A stretch of DNA of 16,530 nucleotides from a bacterium (GTDB taxonomy: Bacteria > Chloroflexota > Dormibacteria > UBA8260 > Bog-877), in the NCBI GenBank assembly GCA_021791345.1, contig JAJYWT010000020.1:1-16530 (forward strand), read 5' to 3'. The notes under the pieces were generated by a model that ran no database searches, was not told where the DNA came from, and worked only from the letters and a program-made list of their open reading frames with translations. The number at the start of each line of letters is the position of its first letter. Positions within the stretch are counted from its first letter, which is position 1. The position numbers and the translations under genes were made by a program. Below, one piece after another: positions 6,179-13,895 of the stretch.

Positions 6179-7357
6179 ATGGGCCGGCGGGTCGCCGTCA
6201 CCGGAATGGGGGCTGTGACCTGCTGTGGGGTGGGGCCGGAGGCCCTGTGGGATGGCCTGGTTCACCCCACCCAGGGTGACGACTGCCGGATCCACGACTT
6301 CGACCCCAGCCCGTGGTTCTCCCCCAAGGAGGTGCGCCGGCTGGACCGCTTCGCCCAGTTCAGCGTGGCGGCCGCCCAGCAGGCGGTGGATGACGCTGGT
6401 CCCCTGGAGGTCGAACCCGATCGGGCCGGCGTCATCTTCGCAAGCGGGGCGGGTGGCTTTGAGACACTGGCGGAGCAGGTGCTGGTCAACCACGAGCGCG
6501 GGCCCGATCGGGTGTCGCCGTTCCTGGTGCCGGCCATGATGGCCAACGCAGGTGCCGCCAACATCTCCATGCGGCTGGGGTGGACCGGGCCGTGCGAGAC
6601 CATCGTGACCGCCTGTGCGGCCGGCACGCATGCGATTGCGGCCGCCGCCAGGCTGATCGCGAGCGGCCGCTGCGAGGTGGTCCTGACGGGGGGCGCGGAG
6701 GCCTCCATGCATGAGGTGGCGATCGCCGCCTTCCGGAACATGAAGGCGCTCTCGGCCTCCGGGCGGTCCCGCCCCTTCGACGCTCGCCGCGACGGGTTCG
6801 TGATGGGAGAGGGCGCCGGAGCCCTGGTGCTGGAGGAGTGGGACCGAGCCCGGAACCGAGGGGCCAGGATCCTGGCGGAGGTCATGGGTGCCGCGAGCAC
6901 CTCGGATGCCTACCACATCACGGCCCCGGCGCCTGACGGCCGCGGAGCGATCGCCTGCATGAGGCTGGCGCTGGAGGACGCGGGGCTGCAGCCGCAGCAG
7001 ATCACGCATATCAATGCTCACGGCACCTCCACCCCGCTCAACGACCTCGCCGAGGCCAGGGCCATTCAGGCGGTCTTCGGCGCGCCAGGGCCGACAGTCA
7101 CCTCGACCAAGGGACGAACCGGGCACAGCTTCGCGGCCGCCGGCGCCATCGAAGCGGTGGCCACGATCCTGGCGATGGAACACGAGCAGATCCCGCCCAC
7201 CGCCGGGTGCGATCAGCAGGACCCGGACATCGCCCTGGATGTGGTCAAGCGCGAACCCCGCAGTTGGGTCCCCGGCCCGGTGCTTTCCAACTCATTCGGT
7301 TTCGGTGGCCACAATGGCTGCCTGGTGCTCGGCCCGCCACCGCGTTCGGACCAATGA
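6179..7357 (+). CDS. fabF: Beta-ketoacyl-ACP synthase II family (FabF)
   Basis: This thiolase-fold condensing enzyme extends acyl-ACP with malonyl-ACP in type II fatty acid synthesis. The start is ATG 6179 (MGRRVAVTGMGAVT), with 392 aa; the frame is open back to 5849, but that extension is not conserved-looking. The catalytic triad is complete: C146 in VTACAAGTHA, H281 in NAHGTSTPLND and H316 in TKGRTGHSFAAAG. The C-terminal SNSFGFGGHNG loop is also present. Compared with E. coli FabF, about 15-20 residues are missing between the first helix and the RRLDRF helix (GDDCRIHDFDPSPWFSPKE here). The alanine-rich SFAAAG after H316 also differs from the usual LLGAAG. No ACP, FabD, FabH or ketoreductase gene adjoins it, so it may serve a specialised chain-elongation role rather than bulk synthesis. 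Confidence 0.92.
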   Translation: MGRRVAVTGMGAVTCCGVGPEALWDGLVHPTQGDDCRIHDFDPSPWFSPKEVRRLDRFAQFSVAAAQQAVDDAGPLEVEPDRAGVIFASGAGGFETLAEQVLVNHERGPDRVSPFLVPAMMANAGAANISMRLGWTGPCETIVTACAAGTHAIAAAARLIASGRCEVVLTGGAEASMHEVAIAAFRNMKALSASGRSRPFDARRDGFVMGEGAGALVLEEWDRARNRGARILAEVMGAASTSDAYHITAPAPDGRGAIACMRLALEDAGLQPQQITHINAHGTSTPLNDLAEARAIQAVFGAPGPTVTSTKGRTGHSFAAAGAIEAVATILAMEHEQIPPTAGCDQQDPDIALDVVKREPRSWVPGPVLSNSFGFGGHNGCLVLGPPPRSDQ

Positions 7358-7524
7358 GCGGGCGCCCCACGGTCCGAGGCGGGCAGTTGAGCTCCGGGTG
7401 CACCCAGGTCGCTGTCTTGGTGGATGGGAGAATTCGGTCGCTTCCCTGCCGAGCGCCGGCCGCTCCCGCTCCCTGGCTCCGACGCCGACTTTGTCTGCCA
7501 GCGGTGGCATTCGCCTGGGACACC

Positions 7525-8436
7525 TCACCCGGACGCCAGGTCGCGCTCCAGCTCGATCTCGTCGTGGAGGGCGATACCAAAGGCACCCACCTTGGGGATC
7601 TTGGGCTTGGCCGCCCGCGCCGCCTCAACGGCACCCCGATGCACCGCCACCAGGGCCATGCCGCGCCGCTGGTAGAACCGCAGGGCGTCGAGGTTGTCGT
7701 TGGTGGTCACCAGCCACAGCCTCCGACAACCCGCGGCGCGGGCGCGCCGGGCCACCGCTTCGAGCAGGGCTGTGCCTATGCCGTGGCGCTCCACGAGGGC
7801 GTCCATCGTGACCACCTCGGCCTCGTTGCCGTCCAGGCGGTAGGTGGCCAGACCCAGCCGCTCGCCGCCCAACTCAGCCAGCATCCCCGCCAGACTGGCG
7901 GCGTCGTGGCGGCGGCCCCGGCTGACGACGTAGGTGTCGCCCCAGCGCCGGGCCAGGGTCTCGGCCACCCAGGCCCGGTCGGTCTCGTCGACCGGGCGCA
8001 CCCGCGGCGCCTCCGCCACGGTGGCGGTCCGGGCCTCGAACGGCGGATAGAGACGATAGCCGGCCAGGCGCCGGTGAGCGAGCTGTTCGTAGAAGCCCTC
8101 GGCGGAATCGGTCACCAGGTCCACGCGCTCTCCACCAGCTACGGACAGGGCCTCGGCGATCAGTGCGCGGCCGATGCCGCGGCCGCGGTAGGCCGCCGAA
8201 ACCACGATCAGCGAGAGGTGGGCTTGGATCTCACCGTCGCTCTGCAAGCAGGCGAAGCCGAGCACCGGCGTGCCGGCCTCGCTGTCGACGGCCACGACCG
8301 TGGTCACCCCGGGGGCTCGCATCGACCGATGTGCCCGCTCGGGGTCGGCTGCGAACGTCGGCCAGCCTTCCTGTCGGCACAGAGCTATGACACCGGACAG
8401 GTCGGCGCGCTGATAGATGCGGATGCCGATCGCCAT
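7525..8436 (-). CDS. Tandem-GNAT N-acetyltransferase
   Basis: This 303-aa protein contains two GNAT acyl-CoA-dependent transferase domains. Domain 1 spans about residues 5-135, with the acetyl-CoA loop YRGRGIGRALIAEAL (83-97) and the C-terminal FYEQLAHRRLAGY. Domain 2 spans about 145-295, with RHGIGTALLEAVARRA (217-232) and LWLVTTNDNLDALRFYQRRGM (240-260). The end, KPKIPKVGAFGIALHDEIELE, is typical of one widespread uncharacterised group. Both domains keep a usable CoA loop, so neither looks dead by that criterion. The substrate cannot be read. I use ATG 8434-8436 (MAIGIRIYQRADL); a TTG at 8467-8469 in the same frame would add 11 residues. Neither has a strong ribosome binding site. It converges on fabF across a 167-bp gap that contains a perfect palindrome GGGTGCACCC (7396-7405). 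Confidence 0.88.
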   Translation of the reverse strand: MAIGIRIYQRADLSGVIALCRQEGWPTFAADPERAHRSMRAPGVTTVVAVDSEAGTPVLGFACLQSDGEIQAHLSLIVVSAAYRGRGIGRALIAEALSVAGGERVDLVTDSAEGFYEQLAHRRLAGYRLYPPFEARTATVAEAPRVRPVDETDRAWVAETLARRWGDTYVVSRGRRHDAASLAGMLAELGGERLGLATYRLDGNEAEVVTMDALVERHGIGTALLEAVARRARAAGCRRLWLVTTNDNLDALRFYQRRGMALVAVHRGAVEAARAAKPKIPKVGAFGIALHDEIELERDLASG

Positions 8437-9134
8437 GTTCCGATGTTCGCATGCCCCAACCGGTTCCAAGGATCAAGATCCCCTGCCGACCTGGTTCGCG
8501 GGCTCTCGTCGAACCCAGCGAAGATCTGCAACCAGGAGCTGAGACCGCGATTACGTCCCGTCGGATATGGCCGGTCTCTGGGACCTGGTGCTCCGCCTCT
8601 GGGAAGGATTTGATGGCGCCACCAGCTCACATCCCGCTCCACCGTCATGGGCAGTTGGACTGAGCCAGCGTGGATTCCCAGCTGGGCGCGGCCGCCCAAA
8701 GCTAGCCGCTCGCCCTAAGCCCTGAGAGTGAGACGGAACGGCCCCTTCGGGCACGACCCAGCCCAGGGAGCCAACTCGCGCGTCTCGCTCTCCTCCATTC
8801 CCCCGCGTCGGTGATGGGCCAGCGGGAACGATGCCGGGGTGGGGACCAACCGCGGCCGGTTGATCGTGCCTCCGCTACACTGCCAGCGCTGGTGGCAGCT
8901 GCCCGCGCCCGCTCCGCCTTGTCCGCGTCAATGCTCGAGCGCCTGCTGCGCCGCTGCGTCACGCCGGTCGAGCCGGCGCCGACATCGCCGGATTCTCCAT
9001 GCTGTGCGTCCTCTTGCTGGGACGCGGCCGCAGCCACGCCGGGGGCCGCGCTCCAGCCATCCCTGTGCGGTGATGGGCCGGCCGACCATGTCCCCGCCCC
9101 CGATGGCTCACCAACTTTTCCATGCGCCGGGCCG
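8437..9134. other. Long gap before the pepC promoter with no convincing gene
   Basis: About 700 bp without a gene I can defend. Open frames exist on both strands, but have weak third-position bias, no good ribosome binding sites and no domains. Features seen are a small palindrome GGATCAAGATCC (8469-8480), a TACACT -10-like element (8876-8881), and a hairpin CTGCCA/TGGCAG (8880-8885 with 8893-8898) whose loop side contains the palindrome CCAGCGCTGG. A Cys-rich ORF can be read from ATG 8930 to 9138. I recognise no tRNA, SRP RNA, RNase P RNA, tmRNA or riboswitch signature. Confidence 0.45.
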
Positions 9135-9163
9135 TAGTCGAGGTTTGGGCCTCCGCGTAGAAT
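9135..9163 (+). promoter_or_regulatory. Putative pepC promoter
   Basis: TAGAAT (9158-9163) is a strong -10 candidate. TAGTCG (9135-9140), 17 bp upstream, is a weak -35. The expected start near 9170 gives a leader of about 39 nt containing the AAGGAG ribosome binding site. Confidence 0.4.
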
Positions 9164-9194
9164 CGAACTCAGGTAGCGCCCGCGCCAATAATGC

Positions 9195-9200
9195 AAGGAG
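9195..9200 (+). promoter_or_regulatory. Ribosome binding site that fixes the pepC start
   Basis: AAGGAG lies 8 nt before GTG 9209. An in-frame ATG at 9191 overlaps this site and would leave the ribosome binding site inside the coding sequence, so GTG 9209 is the better start. Confidence 0.75.
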
Positions 9201-9208
9201 TCAAGCCC

Positions 9209-10552
9209 GTGGAAGGTGATCTCAGTCCAGACGCGCTCGATCGTCTCCGGCAGGAGTTTGTGGCCAAGCCCGCGTATCGGCTCATGCAGAACGCCGTCAC
9301 CAAAACCACGATCGACGATGTGGCCCTGGACCGCGAGATCGTTAACCGCACCTCGCACAGCTTCTCCACGACGCTTGACGACTGGAAGGTGACCGACCAG
9401 AAGGTCAGCGGGCGCTGTTGGCTGTTTGCCGGCCTGAACCTGTTGCGAGCGTCGGCGATGCAACAGATGGGGTTGAAGGAATTCGAGTTCTCCCAGAATT
9501 TCGCGATGTTCTGGGACAAGGTGGAACGGGCCAACTACCTCTTGGAAGCCTTCATTGCCACCTGCGATCGCCAGCTTGATGACCGCACTGTGGCCTACCT
9601 CCTGGACGCGCTGGCCGAAGACGGCGGGCAATGGAACATGTTCGTGGCCATCGTGCAGAAGCACGGGCTAATCCCCAAGGAGGCGATGCCGGAGACCCAG
9701 AGCTCGTCCAACACCGCGCGGATGAACCGGTCGCTGCGGACGCTGCTGCGACGGGGAGCCAAGGCGGTGCGCGCGGCCGCCCGCCAGGGGCAGGACCAGG
9801 CGCGCACGGAGAAGATGGAGGTTTTGCGAGCAATTTACCGCGTCCTCTGCATTCATCTGGGCACGCCCCCGGAGCGCTTCTGGTGGCAGTGGAACGACAA
9901 GGATCGTGGTTTCCACCGCGACGGGTGGCTGACCCCGACCGAGTTCGCGCAGCGCTACGTTCGGCTGCCCTTGGGCGACTATGTGTGTCTGGTCCACGAT
10001 CCGCGCCCGGACAACCCCACCGGGCGCACCTACACGGTGGAGTACCTGGGCAACGTGGTCGGCGCGCCGCCGGTGGTGTATCTCAACGTCGAGATCGGGC
10101 TCATGAAGCGGATCGCGATGGAGACTCTGCTCGCCGGTGAGCCGGTCTGGTTCGGCGCCAACGTGGGGCCGATGATGAGCAACGAGTACGGAATCTGGGA
10201 CGCCAAACTGCACGACCTGTCGTCCGTGTATGACACCGACATGGGGATGACCAAGGCCGAGCGCCTGCTCTACCACGAGTCTGCCATGGATCACGCCATG
10301 CTGTTCACCGGCGTGGATGTGGTCGATGGGGCCCCGCGCCGCTGGAGAGTGGAGAACAGCTGGGGACAGGACAAGGGACGTGACGGCTTCTATGCGATGA
10401 ACGACTCCTGGTTCGACGAGTATGTGTTCGAGATCGCCGCCCATCGCGACCGGCTCCCGGATGAGCTGCGTGCGGCGGCGAGCCTGAAGCCCACGGTGCT
10501 GCCGGCGTGGGATCCCATGGGAGCCCTCGCCCGACTGCCCAAGATGCGCTGA
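9209..10552 (+). CDS. pepC: C1-family aminopeptidase C / bleomycin hydrolase
   Basis: This papain-fold cytosolic aminopeptidase, expected to form a hexameric self-compartmentalised particle, cleaves N-terminal residues from peptides. With GTG 9209 the protein is 447 aa, the usual length. The catalytic residues are C70 (SGRCWLFAGLN), H362 (MDHAMLFTGVD) and N383 (VENSWGQDKG), close to their positions in lactococcal PepC. Q64 (VTDQKVSGRCW) supplies the oxyanion-hole glutamine. Other family blocks are FEFSQNFAMFWDKVERANY, DGGQWNMFVAIVQKHGLIPK and PVWFGANVG. The C-terminus goes about 60 residues beyond the catalytic Asn and ends in a proline/arginine tail (PAWDPMGALARLPKMR). In bleomycin hydrolases the C-terminal arm enters the active site and sets aminopeptidase specificity, so this tail matters functionally. 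It is a single gene with its own promoter. It has no signal peptide. Confidence 0.95.
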   Translation: MEGDLSPDALDRLRQEFVAKPAYRLMQNAVTKTTIDDVALDREIVNRTSHSFSTTLDDWKVTDQKVSGRCWLFAGLNLLRASAMQQMGLKEFEFSQNFAMFWDKVERANYLLEAFIATCDRQLDDRTVAYLLDALAEDGGQWNMFVAIVQKHGLIPKEAMPETQSSSNTARMNRSLRTLLRRGAKAVRAAARQGQDQARTEKMEVLRAIYRVLCIHLGTPPERFWWQWNDKDRGFHRDGWLTPTEFAQRYVRLPLGDYVCLVHDPRPDNPTGRTYTVEYLGNVVGAPPVVYLNVEIGLMKRIAMETLLAGEPVWFGANVGPMMSNEYGIWDAKLHDLSSVYDTDMGMTKAERLLYHESAMDHAMLFTGVDVVDGAPRRWRVENSWGQDKGRDGFYAMNDSWFDEYVFEIAAHRDRLPDELRAAASLKPTVLPAWDPMGALARLPKMR

Positions 10553-10895
10553 TTTCTCCGCCCCGGGCAGCCGGAGACTGCCAAGGGGGTCCGGCGTGCT
10601 CCGGGCGGCCCGAGAGGCGGTTGGTGACCGCACCGGGCGCGCCCGGGCCACCGAGCCCACGGACGAAGCCAGCCCGGGTCAATGCGAACGGGGCGGAGGC
10701 AGGACCCCTGGCGACCCCCCCGATCCACGGGGGCCCGCGTGCCCGCGTCGCCTCCTCGGGCTGCGATCGCTCATGGGGGCGCACGCCCGGCCACCCGGAT
10801 CAACTGCAGCTGCAGGCGACCATGAGGAGGCGGGCGATGCGCTGATCACGCCACCACCGCAGCGTGGAATCATCGGGTCGCTGGCGGAGTCCCAC
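10553..10895 (+). other. 343-bp gap between pepC and the Pat-like gene
   Basis: This stretch is open in the frame of the downstream gene from 10596, but the translation is low-complexity and not like the GNAT domain, so I treat it as leader. It holds a short hairpin after pepC (GGCAG 10566-10570 with CTGCC 10578-10582), a 14-bp palindrome CCGGGCGCGCCCGG (10633-10646) and a 12-bp palindrome CTGCAGCTGCAG near 10804-10815. It also has a strong AGGAGG (10826-10831) placed 6 nt before ATG CGC TGA. No known riboswitch is recognised. Confidence 0.4.
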
Positions 10896-13631
10896 TTGCG
10901 ACAATGGCACCCGATGATCGCTGACTCCGCAGTCACCCTGGTGGAGAACGACATCGTCCTTCGCGACGGCTCCACCGTCCACCTCCGCCCGGTCACGCCC
11001 GGTGACGGACCCCTGGTCGAGGAGCTCCTGCGAGGGCTGTCCCCCGATTCGCTGGCGACCAGGTTCTTCTCCGGCGCTGTGGACATCCCGCGCACCGCGG
11101 AGCTGTTGGTTCAGGTCGATGGCCGTCACGCCTTCGGCCTGCTGGCACTTCAGGGGGCTCCTCCGCACCCAGTGGCGCACGGGCTCTGCGTGCGCACCGG
11201 CTCTGGCCGCGCCGAGGTCGCGTTCACGGTCGCAGAGCGGTTTCAGGGCCTGGGGATCGCGTCAATCCTGCTCGCCCAGATGGCGCAAGCGGCGCACGCC
11301 AGCGGGATCGAATTGTTTGAGGCGACCGTGCTGCCGGAGAACTCCGCAATGCTGGACGTCTTCTCCCACAGCGGCTTTGCGGTCACCACCGACTCCGAGC
11401 CGGGAACCGTGGCCGTCGAGTTCCCCACCGAGATGACTCCTGATGCCGTCCGGCACTACCTCGATCGGGAGGAGACCGCCGCGGCCGCGGCGGTGGCGGC
11501 CGTGCTCAGCCCCGCCTCGGTGGCTGTGATAGGGGCCAGCCGGGAACGGGGGACCATCGGCGGCGAGATCTTCCACAACCTGTTGGAGGCAGGCTTCAAC
11601 GGTCCCGTCTACCCGGTCAACCCGAAGGCGACGGTAATCCAGTCGGTACCCGCGTACGCGTCGGTGCTGGGCATTCCGGGACCGCTCGACCTCGCCGTGG
11701 TTTCGGTTCCTGCTGCGGTCGTGCTGGAGGTCGCTCGAGAGTGTGCTAAGAAGGAAGTACGAGCCCTGGTGGTGATCTCCGCGGGCTTCGCCGAAGCTGG
11801 GGGCGCGGGGCAGGCGCGCCAGGCCGAACTGCTGCGGATCTGCAACGACTCGGGGATGAGGCTGGTCGGGCCCAACTGCATGGGCGCGATCAACACGTCC
11901 GACGAGGTGAGCCTGAATGCCACGTTCGCGCCCAGCATGCCCCTGCCGGGAACGGTTGGCTTCCTATCCCAGAGTGGTGCCCTGGGGCTGGCGATCATCG
12001 ACAGCACACGCGCCCTGGGGATCGGGCTCAGCAGCTTTGTGTCGGTGGGGAACAAGGCGGACATCTCGGGCAATGACCTGCTCAGCTTCTGGGAGCGTGA
12101 CCCCAGGACCGCCCTGATCGCGCTCTACCTGGAGTCATTCGGCAATCCCCGCAAGTTCGCCCAGATAGCCGGTCGGGTGTCGAAGAGCAAACCGATCGTG
12201 GCGGTGCGCAGCGGCCGTGGCAAAGCCGGGGCCAGAGCCGCCGCCTCCCACACCGCGTCGCTGGTGGCGTCCTCGGACTCCACGATCGACGCCCTCTTTC
12301 GCCAGACCGGCGTGATGCGCACGGAGACGCTGTCGGACATGTTCGGCCTTCTCTCGCTGCTGGCGACCCAACCGCTCCCCGGCGGGCCCAGAGTGGCGAT
12401 CATCACCAACGCCGGCGGGCCGGCGATCCTCTGCGCGGATGCGTGTGAGGCCAACGGATTGCAGGTTGCGGAGCTGGCAGAGCCCACGCGCTCCCGTCTG
12501 CACGCTTTCCTGCCTCCGGAAGCGGCCACGGGGAATCCTGTGGACATGATCGCGAGCGCCAGCGCTGATGACTATCGACGCACAATCGAGGTGGTGGCGG
12601 CGGATCCGGCAGTCGACGCTCTCATCGTGATCTTCACTCCGCCGCTGGTCACCAGAGCCGAGGATGTGGCCGCGGCGATCCGGGACTCGGCGGCCGAGCT
12701 GCCACGGCCCTTCCCGCTGCTCACCGTATTCATGACCAGTGCGGGAGTTCCGGCGCAACTGCGCTCCCCCGGCGTCCAGGTCCCCTCCTATCCGTTTCCC
12801 GAGAACCCGGCTCGTGCCCTGGGCGCGGCTCTGAAGTTGAGCCAGTGGAGATCAAGGCCCCAACCAGGCGTGGACCGCCCCGTCGGCATCGGCGACAGGA
12901 TCGCCGCGGCGGCGGCGATATCGAGCTGGCTGCGTCGAGGCGACAGCTGGCTGAACCCAGCGGAGACGGAGCGCCTCCTGTCTGCATACGAGATTCCCAC
13001 CGCGCCCACCGCTTGGGCTGACAGCCCCGAGGCTGCCGCCCAGTCCGCTGAGGAGCTGGGGTACCCCGTGGTGGTGAAGGCCCATGGCCCAACCATCCTC
13101 CACAAGACCGAGCTGGGCGCGGTGGCCATGGGACTCAACAATGCGGACGAGGTGTCTGACGCCGCTGCGGAGATGGCAACGCGACTGGGGACCGCCGGGC
13201 ACCGGGTGGCGGGATTCGTAGTCCAACACCAGCTGGAACGCGGGGTGGAGCTCTTGGTCGGGGCGGTGCGGGACGATCAGTTCGGCACCGTGGTCGCCTG
13301 TGGCGCCGGAGGCACTGCGGTGGAACTCCTCCATGACACCTCCATCCGTCTGGCCCCAGTCGGGCCGACCCAGGCGCGGGAGATGTTGGAGGAGCTGACC
13401 ACCTATCCCCTGCTCGTCGGTTTCAGAGGGGCGCCCCCGGTGGACTTGGATGCAGCCGTGGACGTCATCGTGCGCCTGGCGGCACTAGCCGAGGACCATT
13501 CGGCGCTGGCGGAGATTGAGTGCAACCCGGTGATCTTGACTCAGAGTGGGGCCCATGTTGTCGACCACAGAGCGCGAATCGCAGCTCCCATCCCGCCGTG
13601 GCCGGTTGGGGCCAAGCGCCTTTCAGCTTGA
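10896..13631 (+). CDS. GNAT / NDP-forming acyl-CoA synthetase fusion (Pat-like protein acyltransferase)
   Basis: About 911 aa. An N-terminal GNAT domain (about residues 20-160, CoA loop RFQGLGIASILL at 115-126) is followed by a CoA-binding Rossmann domain (about 200-330, SVAVIGASRERGTIGGEI and GPNCMGAINT). Next are a succinyl-CoA-synthetase-like domain (about 345-640, LSQSGALGLAI; AASHTASLV with H452) and an ATP-grasp domain (about 685-905, GYPVVVKAHG, LHKTELGAV, IECNPVI). GNAT-first order matches Streptomyces-type Pat enzymes, which acetylate lysines, for example on acyl-CoA synthetases; enterobacterial Pat has GNAT last. Unlike enterobacterial Pat, the phosphohistidine of active ADP-forming acyl-CoA synthetases is retained, so ligase activity is possible. 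I prefer TTG 10896 because GGAG sits 6 nt upstream; ATG 10914 would remove 6 residues. No partner gene adjoins it. Confidence 0.9.
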   Translation: MRQWHPMIADSAVTLVENDIVLRDGSTVHLRPVTPGDGPLVEELLRGLSPDSLATRFFSGAVDIPRTAELLVQVDGRHAFGLLALQGAPPHPVAHGLCVRTGSGRAEVAFTVAERFQGLGIASILLAQMAQAAHASGIELFEATVLPENSAMLDVFSHSGFAVTTDSEPGTVAVEFPTEMTPDAVRHYLDREETAAAAAVAAVLSPASVAVIGASRERGTIGGEIFHNLLEAGFNGPVYPVNPKATVIQSVPAYASVLGIPGPLDLAVVSVPAAVVLEVARECAKKEVRALVVISAGFAEAGGAGQARQAELLRICNDSGMRLVGPNCMGAINTSDEVSLNATFAPSMPLPGTVGFLSQSGALGLAIIDSTRALGIGLSSFVSVGNKADISGNDLLSFWERDPRTALIALYLESFGNPRKFAQIAGRVSKSKPIVAVRSGRGKAGARAAASHTASLVASSDSTIDALFRQTGVMRTETLSDMFGLLSLLATQPLPGGPRVAIITNAGGPAILCADACEANGLQVAELAEPTRSRLHAFLPPEAATGNPVDMIASASADDYRRTIEVVAADPAVDALIVIFTPPLVTRAEDVAAAIRDSAAELPRPFPLLTVFMTSAGVPAQLRSPGVQVPSYPFPENPARALGAALKLSQWRSRPQPGVDRPVGIGDRIAAAAAISSWLRRGDSWLNPAETERLLSAYEIPTAPTAWADSPEAAAQSAEELGYPVVVKAHGPTILHKTELGAVAMGLNNADEVSDAAAEMATRLGTAGHRVAGFVVQHQLERGVELLVGAVRDDQFGTVVACGAGGTAVELLHDTSIRLAPVGPTQAREMLEELTTYPLLVGFRGAPPVDLDAAVDVIVRLAALAEDHSALAEIECNPVILTQSGAHVVDHRARIAAPIPPWPVGAKRLSA

Positions 13632-13895
13632 GCGGCCCGGGCAGCGGTCGGCTGGGCACCTGGGCAATGAACCAGGGCGTGCGCGAACGAGTGCATGGGA
13701 GTTCTATGGGATCGGGCGTGGTCACGTCTGCAGCGGCCCCGCCGGGCCCGACATCACCTGCCATCGGCGCCCCCACTGGCGGTGGCCGGTCAGGCAAGCT
13801 GATCGGGCCGCGGGCTCGTCCGGGCCCGGCCGGTGCCGTGATCGAGAACCCGGCGGCATTGGGGGGGGGGTTCCGGTGCGACCGGGGCCAACGCC
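13632..13895. other. Convergent gap with a ten-G homopolymer
   Basis: This is the 264-bp space between the stops of the Pat-like gene and the methyltransferase. Positions 13861-13870 are ten consecutive G, the longest homopolymer I noticed in the window. It is outside both genes (26 bp beyond the methyltransferase stop). No terminator with a T-tract is seen. Confidence 0.5.

Noticed and set aside
7207..8613. 468-aa plus-strand ORF antisense to the tandem GNAT gene
   Set aside because: It begins inside fabF in another frame and mirrors a clear two-domain acetyltransferase; the translation is His/Gln/Gly-rich shadow sequence.
9130..9180. tRNA-like T-loop (GAGTTCGATTC on the minus strand)
   Set aside because: The flanking bases do not pair into a T-stem, and no acceptor, D-arm or anticodon arm can be built around it.
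8702..9664. 320-aa minus-strand ORF antisense to the pepC start
   Set aside because: Its right part is the antisense of the conserved pepC active-site region, and the left part has no domain or ribosome binding site.
10596..10895. N-terminal extension of the Pat-like ORF by 100 residues
   Set aside because: The frame is open, but the translation is Arg/Pro/Gly-rich filler unlike the GNAT domain that follows, and a ribosome binding site sits just before TTG 10896.
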